A stretch of DNA of 7,672 bases from Sulfurimonas sp. (GCA_015663215.1 DQSP01000057.1:1-7672), one strand, 5' to 3'. Shown: positions 1 to 5,741, counted from the stretch's first letter. Notes: generated from the letters alone by a model not told the origin. A program made the numbers and translations.

Positions 1-306
1 CAAAGTAAAGCAAGGTGGAGTGAAAAAACAGTGGATGGTAAAAAAGAGATGGTCGAAGAGAACCTCTTTAGTATCTACCAGTTCCCCATAAAACTCGCGT
101 TTGCTATAACTATACACAAATCACAAGGCATGAGTATAGAAGACCTCATAATAGAAACAAATGAAATTTTCGCCCCCTCACAATTTTATGTAGCCCTCTC
201 ACGAAGCTCAAATCCGAAAAATCTAAACCTCATTGCACCAAGAAAACAGTGGTATGACTTGGCTTATGTAAATGAAAGGGCGATGTCATTTGTGAAAGAT
301 GTATAG
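1..306 (+). CDS. PIF1/RecD-like DNA helicase, C-terminal end (5' truncated by window)
   Basis: The frame is open from base 1 and ends at TAG 304-306, leaving 101 visible residues. The piece carries the last motifs of a superfamily 1 helicase of the PIF1/RecD group. FAITIHKSQGMS (about residues 34-45) is the motif V region with its TIHKSQG signature. QFYVALSRS (about 61-69) is motif VI, whose arginine takes part in ATP hydrolysis. By family knowledge such proteins unwind DNA 5' to 3' using ATP; the Walker A/B motifs needed to confirm this lie outside the window. A GTG at 31 is in frame but is not a believable start, because coding sequence continues upstream of it. I see no terminator after the stop. 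The fold assignment is firm; the subfamily (PIF1-like, RecD2 or another AAA-type helicase) cannot be settled from this fragment. Confidence 0.88.
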   Translation, partial: QSKARWSEKTVDGKKEMVEENLFSIYQFPIKLAFAITIHKSQGMSIEDLIIETNEIFAPSQFYVALSRSSNPKNLNLIAPRKQWYDLAYVNERAMSFVKDV

Positions 307-308
307 AT

Positions 309-319
309 TATGATAAAAT
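309..319 (+). promoter_or_regulatory. possible -10 region for the tetR transcript
   Basis: TATGATAAAAT lies immediately after the helicase stop and offers two overlapping -10-like hexamers, TATGAT and TAAAAT, about 80 bases ahead of the TetR start. It also overlaps the start of the possible small ORF at 310, which would then need a leaderless or upstream-initiated message. No TAGAC-type operator is seen here, so the regulator does not obviously repress itself at this site. Confidence 0.3.
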
Positions 320-399
320 TTACTTCTGAATTCAAAAGAAGAGATATTAGATTTTTACATAAAAACTATGAAACTATTACTAAAGTAGTGAAAAAATGA
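310..399 (+). CDS. possible 29-residue small ORF overlapping the tetR start
   Basis: An ATG three bases after the helicase stop opens a 29-codon frame, beginning MIKFTSEFKRRD. It ends at TGA 397-399, overlapping the ATG of the TetR gene as ATGA. The peptide is basic and not low-complexity, with no signal peptide or membrane segment. I do not recognise it. The overlap is the usual geometry for translational coupling, and the TetR gene has only a weak Shine-Dalgarno of its own. Against it, the ORF is short, its own ribosome site is poor, and it could be chance. It might also be a remnant of a longer gene. Confidence 0.3.
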   Translation: MIKFTSEFKRRDIRFLHKNYETITKVVKK

Positions 400-965
400 G
401 CCAACCAACTAGAGAAAAAATCTTAGATGCAGTTTTTAAACTTGTTTACATAAATGGTTATAACGGGACTAGTATGGCTATGATTTTAAAAGAGTGTGGG
501 ATTCCTAAAGGTTCTTTATATCACTACTTTAAGTCTAAAAAAGAGATGGTTTTATCAGTTGTTAGTGAACGTATAAACTTGAAAATGGATGAATTTTATC
601 AGCTGGATGTTGAGGAGTCTAAAGAGGGAATTGATACTCTACTCGCTGCGATTTTAAAAGTTTCTAAAAAAGAGATTTTGGTGAGTTATGGCTGTCCTCT
701 TAACCGACTTAACCAAGAGATGTCACCTGTGGATAAAGACTTCGAAGTGGCTATTAACACTATCTATAATCGACTACGAGATAAGATAATATTACTTCTA
801 AAAAATAGTAAACTTCAATCAGAAACAGAGGTAGAATCTCTTTCTGAGTTTATCATTGCGACGGTATGGGGAAGTATATCTTTAAGCCCTGCTCAATCTT
901 CCACTAAACGCTACATGCAAACAATTACCCACTTAACTAACTACCTCAAATCATTAAAAATATAG
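396..965 (+). CDS. TetR/AcrR-family transcriptional regulator, NemR-like
   Basis: This 189-residue protein has the normal TetR length and layout. The N-terminal helix-turn-helix domain covers about residues 5-50, with the recognition-helix block CGIPKGSLYHYF at 34-45 and K47 following. The C-terminal domain would bind a ligand and dimerise. The segment SYGCPLNRLNQEMS (98-111) aligns with the region of E. coli NemR that holds its redox-sensing Cys106, so C100 here may be an equivalent thiol; a match to NemR Lys175 is not evident. C34 is a second cysteine, in the recognition helix. Two TAGAC-type palindromes lie directly behind the stop, upstream of the next operon, and are the likely target. 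The inferred role is repression of genes 1048-1942, released by an electrophile, oxidant or acyl-type ligand. Family call is firm; ligand unknown. Confidence 0.93.
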   Translation: MSQPTREKILDAVFKLVYINGYNGTSMAMILKECGIPKGSLYHYFKSKKEMVLSVVSERINLKMDEFYQLDVEESKEGIDTLLAAILKVSKKEILVSYGCPLNRLNQEMSPVDKDFEVAINTIYNRLRDKIILLLKNSKLQSETEVESLSEFIIATVWGSISLSPAQSSTKRYMQTITHLTNYLKSLKI

Positions 966-967
966 CA

Positions 968-983
968 TAGACCGTTCAGTCTA
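968..983. promoter_or_regulatory. TetR-type operator 1
   Basis: TAGACCGTTCAGTCTA is a palindrome starting 2 bases after the TetR stop. Its half-sites are TAGACC on the left and, read on the other strand, TAGACT on the right, separated by four bases. This architecture resembles the NemR-type operator as I recall it. It is matched by a mirrored second copy 48 bp downstream, and both precede the 1048 gene. Binding by the adjacent regulator is inferred. Confidence 0.72.
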
Positions 984-1015
984 TTTTAAGTGAAACTCTT
1001 GTAGTATTCCAATAA

Positions 1016-1031
1016 TAGACTGTTTGGTCTA
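1016..1031. promoter_or_regulatory. TetR-type operator 2
   Basis: TAGACTGTTTGGTCTA is the second palindrome. Reverse-complementing operator 1 gives TAGACTGAACGGTCTA, which matches this site at 13 of 16 positions, so the two are inverted copies. It ends six bases before the AAGGAG Shine-Dalgarno (1037-1042) of the next gene. A weak -35/-10 pair can be drawn at GTGAAA (990-995) and TAATAG (1013-1018); the -10 would overlap this operator, which suits repression by occlusion. Confidence 0.72.
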
Positions 1032-1047
1032 ATTAAAAGGAGAAAGA

Positions 1048-1536
1048 ATGTTTATAGTTGATGTGATAAAAAAAGAAGATGCAGCGGGTGAGTTAAAACT
1101 TGTATATAAAATAATTGAGAGAAGTTTAGGTTTTATTCCTCCTCATTTTGAACTTTTTGCTACACTTGATTTAGAGTCGATGAAAGAGTTTATGGCATAT
1201 AACCAAAAAATAGTTTTAGAGGAAAATATAAGTAAATTCTTTTTGGCAAAACTGCGTTTAGAAATAGCAAATAGAGAGTGTAGAAAATATTGTATTGCTT
1301 TTAATACTAAAATAGTTCAAAAAAACAGTCATGAAGTTCTTTCACACAAACAAGAACTACTATTAAAAAAAGTACTAAAAGCTATTTATGAAACAGAAAT
1401 ATTTGACACACAAGATATTAGTGATTTGAAAAAAGAGGGAATTGATGAAAAAAACCACTATACTTTGCTCTCTTATGCTGCTAACTTCATATCTAAGAGT
1501 AAGCTTATAGAAGTTTATTTAAAAAAGGCTGTGTAA
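1048..1536 (+). CDS. AhpD/carboxymuconolactone-decarboxylase-like protein with degenerate active site
   Basis: A strong AAGGAG at 1037-1042 fixes the ATG start of this 162-residue, all-helical-looking protein. The N-terminal segment AAGELKLVYKIIERSLGFIPPHFELF (12-37, with the LGFIPPHF core at 27-34) resembles the opening of peroxidase-related AhpD-like proteins. The segment ANRECRKYCIAFNT (74-87) aligns with the family's catalytic CxxC-x3-H block. Here the second cysteine remains (C82), the first is replaced by R79 with a cysteine one position earlier (C78), and the histidine is N86. The ordinary AhpD proton relay is therefore missing. The protein could be a divergent thiol enzyme, a structural relative without peroxidase activity, or a binding protein. 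It lies behind the two TetR operators and overlaps the thioesterase-like gene by one base (TAATG), so the two are co-translated. Fold assignment is moderate; function unknown. Confidence 0.72.
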   Translation: MFIVDVIKKEDAAGELKLVYKIIERSLGFIPPHFELFATLDLESMKEFMAYNQKIVLEENISKFFLAKLRLEIANRECRKYCIAFNTKIVQKNSHEVLSHKQELLLKKVLKAIYETEIFDTQDISDLKKEGIDEKNHYTLLSYAANFISKSKLIEVYLKKAV

Positions 1537-1942
1537 TGAAAGCAACAGACATCGCGTTTGTACAACTTGTTGGTATTAAACAAAACGAAAATCACTTATC
1601 TTTAGAAAATAAAAAAGATATACATAATCATATAGATACTATTCATGCTTGTGCTCAGGTTACTTTAGCTAAACGCAGTCGGGTATGCATCTACAACAAC
1701 TTTTTCCTGAGTTGGAAGGTTTAGTTGTGCCTCTGCTTCGTGACTCTTCTATGAAGTATAAGAAACCGGCTACTTCGAAACTAACTGCTTACTCTTTTGT
1801 AGATGAAGCGTCCGTACAAAAGTTTAAGACTCAGTTTGCTAAAAAAGGACGGGGGAGTTTAAGTGTAGAGGTAGAATTAAAAGATATTGATGGTGTCTGT
1901 GTTGCACAAGGAGTATTTGGATGGTTTATTTCGAAAATTTAG
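1536..1942 (+). pseudogene. DUF4442 hotdog-fold thioesterase-like gene, split by an apparent one-base deletion
   Basis: Two frames together make one DUF4442-type protein of about 135 residues. The first (ATG 1536) carries the N-terminal part with HIDTIHACAQVTLA, the family's conserved helix block, and would stop at 1724. The second frame resumes with TQSGMHLQQLFPEL and runs to TAG 1942. It includes the SMKYKKPATSKLTA strand pair and a VELKDIDGVCVAQG strand. Reading GCT-AAA-CGC at 1668-1676 as GCT-(G)AA-ACG restores LAETQSG, the expected family text, so one G appears to be missing after 1670. By family knowledge these are acyl-CoA thioesterase-like hotdog proteins related to PaaI. The gene is translationally coupled to the AhpD-like gene. 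It may be a true pseudogene or a sequencing indel; the undamaged second half argues for a recent or artificial break. The ATG at 1685 is probably not a real start. Confidence 0.8.
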
Positions 1943-1956
1943 TGAAGATATTTAGC

Positions 1957-1962
1957 TATAAT
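1957..1962 (+). promoter_or_regulatory. -10 promoter element for the DMT transporter
   Basis: A perfect TATAAT is preceded by TTTAGC, the T-rich form also seen ahead of ndk (TTTAGATATAAT) and metK in this window. It is followed by an AAGGG Shine-Dalgarno-like stretch (1976-1979) and an ATG at 1989. That ATG opens only a short frame ending at 2030, out of phase with the transporter. Confidence 0.6.
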
Positions 1963-2073
1963 TCGAAAAAATATAAGGGATGCTTAACATGTTGAAAATG
2001 ATGATTTCTTTGAAGTTGATTTACAATTAAAAAAATAAGCTATCTTCAAAACTTAGATAGTGGTGTAGCCTAT

Positions 2074-2931
2074 ATGCTACTCGCTGCACTTATCTCAGCA
2101 CTTAATGGTGCTTTGGCTAAGATGCTAAGTGAAGATATGTCCGCATTAGAGATAGTGTTTTTTAGAAATCTTATAGGTGTTTTTCTCATCCTTTATGCAC
2201 TTAAACATAGCCCTCCAAAATTAAGTGGTGGGAAAATTCACCTTCTTTTTACTCGTGGACTTTTTGGATTTATCGCGATGATATTGTTTTTTTACACAAT
2301 TGCTACTATTCCTTTAGGTGAAGCAGTCATTCTTAATAAAACATCACCCTTGTTTGTGACTATCCTCGCATACTATCTACTAGGAGAACATTTAAGTAAG
2401 AGCACATTACTTGCACTTGGTATTGGTTTTTTAGGTGTAGTATTTATCGCTAAACCTTTTGCAATGGAAGTTTCTTATGAGCATGTTTTAGGAGTTCTTG
2501 GTGGTTTTTTTGCAGCTGCTGCTTACACAACTATTAAAAAAATAAAAGATATTTATGATTCTCGTATTATAGTTTTGTCTTTTGTTGGAGTTGGTGCATT
2601 TCTTCCAGCATTTTTATTTGTAGTTGCTTCATCAGTCCAAACACCAACATATCTCTCTTTTCTCTTCCCTGAGTTTATTCTTCCAAATAGCCTCACTATC
2701 TGGCTGCTCATAGCTTTTATGGCAATAATATCTACTCTTTCACAGTGGCTACTTACAAAAGCATACAGTGCATCAAACTTGAGCATAGTTGGTGTGATTA
2801 GCTACACTAATATACCATTTGCCATAGGTTTTGGCTTTTTACTAGGAGATAAGTTTCCCGATAGCTTGACTTTTTTTGGAATTTCTTTGATAATTATTGC
2901 TGGAGTATTAATTGGATTTAAAAGAAAATAG
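2074..2931 (+). CDS. EamA/DMT-superfamily transporter (10 TM), start uncertain
   Basis: The 285 residues form two EamA repeats, roughly 1-125 and 135-282, each with five hydrophobic helices; the protein ends in GFKRK. Conserved family pieces include the FFRNLIG stretch after helix 1 (29-35), IATIPLGEAVILNKTSPLF (76-94) with the conserved alanine and proline positions, and YLLGEHLS (101-108), the usual end of the first repeat. It should act in the inner membrane as a metabolite exporter; the substrate cannot be deduced. The ATG at 2074 is the only ATG in frame but lies right at helix 1 and has no good Shine-Dalgarno. The frame stays open upstream to 2020 and reads ISYLQNLDSGVAY, which looks like a genuine N-terminus. 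The promoter and a plausible AAGGG/ATG start (1989) are out of frame with it. An indel near the A7 run at 2029-2035, or a non-standard start, may be involved. Confidence 0.88.
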   Translation: MLLAALISALNGALAKMLSEDMSALEIVFFRNLIGVFLILYALKHSPPKLSGGKIHLLFTRGLFGFIAMILFFYTIATIPLGEAVILNKTSPLFVTILAYYLLGEHLSKSTLLALGIGFLGVVFIAKPFAMEVSYEHVLGVLGGFFAAAAYTTIKKIKDIYDSRIIVLSFVGVGAFLPAFLFVVASSVQTPTYLSFLFPEFILPNSLTIWLLIAFMAIISTLSQWLLTKAYSASNLSIVGVISYTNIPFAIGFGFLLGDKFPDSLTFFGISLIIIAGVLIGFKRK

Positions 2932-2933
2932 GT

Positions 2934-2939
2934 TATAAT
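2934..2939 (+). promoter_or_regulatory. -10 promoter element for the beta-barrel protein gene
   Basis: TATAAT lies three bases after the transporter stop. With a transcription start near 2946, the leader would be about 30 bases. The AAGGA at 2967-2971 is then six bases before the ATG at 2978. No conserved -35 is seen, as is usual in this group. Confidence 0.55.
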
Positions 2940-2977
2940 CATATTTTAAAAGATTATATTATAGATAAGGAAATAGA

Positions 2978-3550
2978 ATGAATAAATTATTAAGCTTACT
3001 TATTGTGAGTAGTTTGGCAGTTACAACTGCATCTGCACGTAAAATGCATTTAGAAGAGCATGAAAATGATAATAACTTTTATGTTGCAACAAAGGTAATA
3101 TACTCATTTGGTGCTTCAGTAGATGAAGGTGAGAAAACATTAAAAGGTGATGCTGGAGCTGGTTTAGGTATTGATCTCGGTTATAAACTTGGTTCTGGAT
3201 TTTCTGCAGAAATAGATGTAGCATATGTTGCTGCGGATGTAGTAGAGACGGATAGAGTGACAGGTGAAGAGATAAGAGCAAAAGGTACATTTACTACTTC
3301 TTCTTTAGATGTTGCATACATCCATCACATAACACATGAGCTAGAAGCATTTGTAAAGGGTGGTTATGAGTATGAATTTGAAAAGATTAGTGACTTAAAT
3401 GTTGACACAACAAACAGTGGTTTTGTGTATGCTGTAGGTGCAGAATTTGAGCTGAGTCACATTAGTGCAATTGCAGTAGAATATGAGGGAACAACTATCA
3501 AAGGACCTCGTGGAAGTATTGCTTCTTTAGCTTATGTTTATAGTTTTTAA
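2978..3550 (+). CDS. outer-membrane beta-barrel protein (OmpA/OmpW-like porin fold)
   Basis: A signal peptide occupies residues 1-20 (MNKLL, hydrophobic core, TASA before R21), giving a mature protein of about 170 residues. Alternating hydrophobic and polar strands can be drawn at about 33-46, 61-72, 75-86, 104-117, 120-131, 145-158, 161-172 and 179-190. That makes eight strands with longer acidic loops around 48-58 and 88-103. The chain ends YVYSF with a terminal phenylalanine, the usual BAM recognition signal. The mature N-terminus HLEEHENDNN is charged and could face the periplasm. Such small barrels usually anchor or stabilise the envelope or bind ligands; nothing here shows a specific role. 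AAGGA at 2967-2971 supports the start. It is probably co-transcribed with the lipoprotein gene 9 bp downstream. Confidence 0.88.
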   Translation: MNKLLSLLIVSSLAVTTASARKMHLEEHENDNNFYVATKVIYSFGASVDEGEKTLKGDAGAGLGIDLGYKLGSGFSAEIDVAYVAADVVETDRVTGEEIRAKGTFTTSSLDVAYIHHITHELEAFVKGGYEYEFEKISDLNVDTTNSGFVYAVGAEFELSHISAIAVEYEGTTIKGPRGSIASLAYVYSF

Positions 3551-3559
3551 GGAGAATAG

Positions 3560-3688
3560 ATGAAGTTGTTTTTTGGAATGTTATTGTTTATGATAGCTTT
3601 AAGTGGGTGTTCGAGTCATACTGATGATGCTTATTATGATAGAGCTAACAAAGCAAATGATAAAGCACAGAGCGAGTTACAAAAATAA
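3560..3688 (+). CDS. small lipoprotein of 42 residues
   Basis: A short but well-marked gene. AAGGAG (3549-3554, overlapping the previous stop) lies five bases ahead of the ATG. The product begins with lysine and a hydrophobic stretch and has the lipobox LSGC (14-17), so C17 should be lipidated after signal peptidase II cleavage. The mature peptide is only 26 residues, starting CSSHTDDAYYDRANKAND and ending in a charged helix-prone tail. Serines at +2 and +3 are compatible with outer-membrane sorting. It is likely in one operon with the beta-barrel gene and may act with it. I do not recognise a family. The Ala/Lys/Asn-rich tail is vaguely like the short Lpp/Pal-associated lipoproteins, without enough to claim homology. 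Confidence 0.82.
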   Translation: MKLFFGMLLFMIALSGCSSHTDDAYYDRANKANDKAQSELQK

Positions 3689-3705
3689 AAGTTTTAAAAA
3701 AAGTG

Positions 3706-3727
3706 AAGCAGTGAAAAATCACTGCTT
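3706..3727. terminator. hairpin terminator between convergent genes
   Basis: AAGCAGTGA (3706-3714) pairs perfectly with TCACTGCTT (3719-3727) around an AAAA loop. On the minus strand the stem is followed by CAC and a T7 run (complement of 3694-3702), so it serves the peroxiredoxin gene best. On the plus strand it follows the lipoprotein stop by 17 bases but has no T-tract, so termination in that direction would be weaker. Confidence 0.75.
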
Positions 3728-3745
3728 AATAAACGAAGTTTAAGA

Positions 3746-4342
3746 CTATAAGTCAGCTTCGTGTTTACCTAAGTACTCAGCAACACCTTCAGTTGTAGCT
3801 TTCATACCTTCGTCACCTTTTGTCCAACCCGCAGCACATACTTCACCATGCTCATCAGTAAACTGCATTGCATCTACCATACGAATCATTTCATCAATGT
3901 TACGACCAAGTGGTAAATCATTTACTACTGCATGACGAACTATACCCTTACCATCAATTAAAAATGAACCACGTAAAGCAACTGCTTCACCAAAAAGAAC
4001 ATCATAATCTTTAGAAATTTGCTTAGTAAGGTCAGCTACAAGTGGGTAACCAACACGGCCTATACCACCTTCGTTAATTGCAGTTTCTCTCCATGCAAAG
4101 TGAGAAAATTGAGAATCTACTGAACAACCAATAACATTAACACCACGATCTTTAAAATCTTGAAGTCTATGGTCAAATGCGATAAGTTCTGATGGACAAA
4201 CAAAAGTAAAGTCTAGTGGATAGAAAAATAAAACTGTACCTTTTTCACCCATGTTCTCTGATAATTTGAAGTCTTCAACGATTGAACCGTCACCTAAAAC
4301 TGTTGTTGCTGTAAAGTCTGGAGCTTGATTTGTTACTAACAT
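3746..4342 (-). CDS. ahpC: typical 2-Cys peroxiredoxin (AhpC/Prx1 class)
   Basis: This 198-residue cytoplasmic thiol peroxidase reduces hydrogen peroxide, organic peroxides and peroxynitrite, by family knowledge with thioredoxin as reductant in this lineage. All catalytic elements are visible. P42-x3-T46-x2-C49 in YPLDFTFVCP holds the peroxidatic cysteine, R124 in LRGSF completes the active site, and C169 in GEVCAAGW is the resolving cysteine. C73 is an extra thiol. GGIG (92-95) matches the GGLG motif linked to sensitivity to over-oxidation; at the other motif position the tail reads EYLGKH rather than YF. The reverse-strand AAGGAC (4349-4354) is six bases before the ATG. It is monocistronic with a terminator at 3706-3727 and divergent from metK. 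In C. jejuni ahpC is next to fdxA; here metK separates them. Confidence 0.97.
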   Translation of the reverse strand: MLVTNQAPDFTATTVLGDGSIVEDFKLSENMGEKGTVLFFYPLDFTFVCPSELIAFDHRLQDFKDRGVNVIGCSVDSQFSHFAWRETAINEGGIGRVGYPLVADLTKQISKDYDVLFGEAVALRGSFLIDGKGIVRHAVVNDLPLGRNIDEMIRMVDAMQFTDEHGEVCAAGWTKGDEGMKATTEGVAEYLGKHEADL

Positions 4343-4371
4343 ATATATGTCCTTGTATTTTGAATGATGTA

Positions 4372-4377
4372 ATTCTA
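4372..4377 (-). promoter_or_regulatory. probable -10 element of ahpC
   Basis: On the minus strand this reads TAGAAT, preceded by TTTAGT, in good position for a leader of about 25 bases to the ahpC ATG. A perfect 10-bp palindrome TTATTAATAA (4386-4395) falls just upstream, in the -35 zone. That is where a PerR- or Fur-type repressor might bind, but such AT-rich palindromes arise easily by chance. Confidence 0.45.
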
Positions 4378-4441
4378 ACTAAATATTATTAATAAACTAA
4401 GAAGAGAAAAATAGGACAAATAAATTAAAGAAAGTTTTAGA

Positions 4442-4447
4442 TATACT
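4442..4447 (+). promoter_or_regulatory. -10 promoter element of metK
   Basis: TATACT preceded by GTTTTAGA, the same form as the ndk promoter in this window. Transcription would start around 4453-4455 and give a leader of about 40 bases that holds the 4458-4476 hairpin and the AAGGA Shine-Dalgarno at 4484-4488. Confidence 0.6.
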
Positions 4448-4457
4448 TGCGACGATT

Positions 4458-4476
4458 TATGAGGCAAGACCTCATA
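4458..4476 (+). promoter_or_regulatory. hairpin in the metK leader
   Basis: TATGAGG (4458-4464) and CCTCATA (4470-4476) form a perfect 7-bp stem closed by a CAAGA loop. It begins only a few bases after the predicted transcription start and ends seven bases before the Shine-Dalgarno. It could protect the 5' end or modulate translation. It is too small for, and does not resemble, the SAM riboswitch classes I know. Confidence 0.5.
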
Positions 4477-4495
4477 TCTCAATAAGGAAAAATCG

Positions 4496-5653
4496 ATGAC
4501 TAAAGAGTATATATTTACTTCTGAGTCTGTAACAGAAGGGCACCCTGATAAGATGGCAGATCAGATCAGTGACGCAATTCTGGATTATATTATTGAAAAA
4601 GACCCTCAAGCACGCGTTGCTTGTGAGACATTAGTGTCTAATGGTTTTTGTGTAATTGCAGGCGAATTGAAGACTACGGCTTATGCCCCTATGCAAGAGA
4701 TTGCTAGAAAAGTTATTCAAGAGATTGGCTATACAGATGCAAACTATGGTTTTGACTATAGAGCAGCAGCAGTATTAAACGGAATAGGTGAGCAATCAGC
4801 TGATATCAATCAAGGTGTTGATCAAGCAGACGGTTCTATCGGTGCGGGTGATCAAGGTTTGATGTTTGGATATGCTTGTCGAGAGACAGATGTTCTTATG
4901 CCTTTACCTATACACTTAGCACACCGTTTAACTCAAAGGTTAGCGTTAGTACGTAAGGAAGGAATTGTTCCTTATCTTCGCCCTGATGGAAAAGCACAAA
5001 TAAGTGTTAGATATGTAGATGATAAACCAGTAGCAGTTGAGACTGTTGTTATCTCTACACAACATCATGATGGTATTAGCCAAGAGCAGATACATAAAGA
5101 TATGATAGAAGAAGTTATAAAGCAAGTTATACCTGCTGATATGATGGATGAAAATACTATTTTTCACATTAATCCTACTGGAAAGTTTGTTATCGGTGGT
5201 CCTCAAGGGGATGCTGGTTTAACTGGACGTAAGATTATTGTTGATACTTATGGTGGTTCTTGTCCTCATGGTGGTGGTGCATTTAGTGGAAAAGATCCTA
5301 CTAAAGTTGACCGTTCAGCGGCTTATGCAGCTCGCCATGTTGCAAAAAACCTTGTTGCTGCTGGTGCTTGTGATAAGGTCACTATACAAGTTGCCTATGC
5401 AATTGGTGTAGTTCAGCCTGTATCTATTATGGTAGATACACATGGAACTGGAAAAGTAGGCGAAGAAAAAATTGAAGAGTGTGTAAAAGAACTTTTTGAT
5501 TTAAGTCCTGCTGGAATTATAAAGTCTCTTGATTTACTAAAACCTATATATAGGAAAACAGCTGCTTATGGTCATTTTGGCCGTGAAGAGCCAGGTTTTA
5601 CTTGGGAAGTAACAGATAGAGCTGAGGAAATTAAGAAGTATTTAGGGCTTTAA
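4496..5653 (+). CDS. metK: S-adenosylmethionine synthetase
   Basis: MetK condenses ATP and methionine to S-adenosylmethionine, phosphate and diphosphate, supplying methyl groups and the SAM radical pool in the cytoplasm as a tetramer. The 385-residue length is standard. The ATP-binding start [18 protein letters not shown] is at 13-30, with H16 and D18. The hexapeptide GAGDQG is at 116-121 and the glycine-rich phosphate-binding segment [16 protein letters not shown] at 259-274, containing the catalytic lysines. [17 protein letters not shown] (225-241) is also typical. Start is set by AAGGA at 4484-4488. It has its own promoter and a short leader with a hairpin. No clear terminator follows: a weak stem straddles the stop at 5644-5658 without a T-tract, so some read-through into fdxA is possible. 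Confidence 0.98.
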   Translation: MTKEYIFTSESVTEGHPDKMADQISDAILDYIIEKDPQARVACETLVSNGFCVIAGELKTTAYAPMQEIARKVIQEIGYTDANYGFDYRAAAVLNGIGEQSADINQGVDQADGSIGAGDQGLMFGYACRETDVLMPLPIHLAHRLTQRLALVRKEGIVPYLRPDGKAQISVRYVDDKPVAVETVVISTQHHDGISQEQIHKDMIEEVIKQVIPADMMDENTIFHINPTGKFVIGGPQGDAGLTGRKIIVDTYGGSCPHGGGAFSGKDPTKVDRSAAYAARHVAKNLVAAGACDKVTIQVAYAIGVVQPVSIMVDTHGTGKVGEEKIEECVKELFDLSPAGIIKSLDLLKPIYRKTAAYGHFGREEPGFTWEVTDRAEEIKKYLGL

Positions 5654-5741
5654 GCCTTAGGTGCTCTTGTTAAAACTAAACAGTAGTTATAAATTTTTGT
5701 ATTATTCAAATTGTTTTAGCTGTTTTTAAAAGTATAGTTGG

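Noticed and set aside
323..341. Inverted repeat CTTCT...AGAAG after the helicase gene as a terminator
   Set aside because: Five-base arms, nine-base loop and no T-tract directly behind it; it also lies inside the possible small ORF.
1685..1942. Independent 85-residue gene starting at ATG 1685
   Set aside because: It lacks a Shine-Dalgarno, and its first residues continue a DUF4442 domain whose N-terminal half lies immediately upstream in another frame; a split gene explains it better.
2029..2035. A7 run as a phase-variation switch for the transporter
   Set aside because: Phase variation in this group normally uses longer G/C tracts, and changing the A run alone does not connect the frame to a standard start codon; an indel error or decay is simpler.
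3021..3290. Open frame on the minus strand inside the beta-barrel gene
   Set aside because: The Leu/His/Gln-rich translation is antisense to a well-supported coding sequence and has no start signals.
4448..4495. SAM riboswitch upstream of metK
   Set aside because: The leader is only about 40 bases with a single small hairpin and no match to the SAM riboswitch classes I know.
5644..5658. Stem over the metK stop codon as a terminator
   Set aside because: Only six pairs including a wobble, and no following T-tract.
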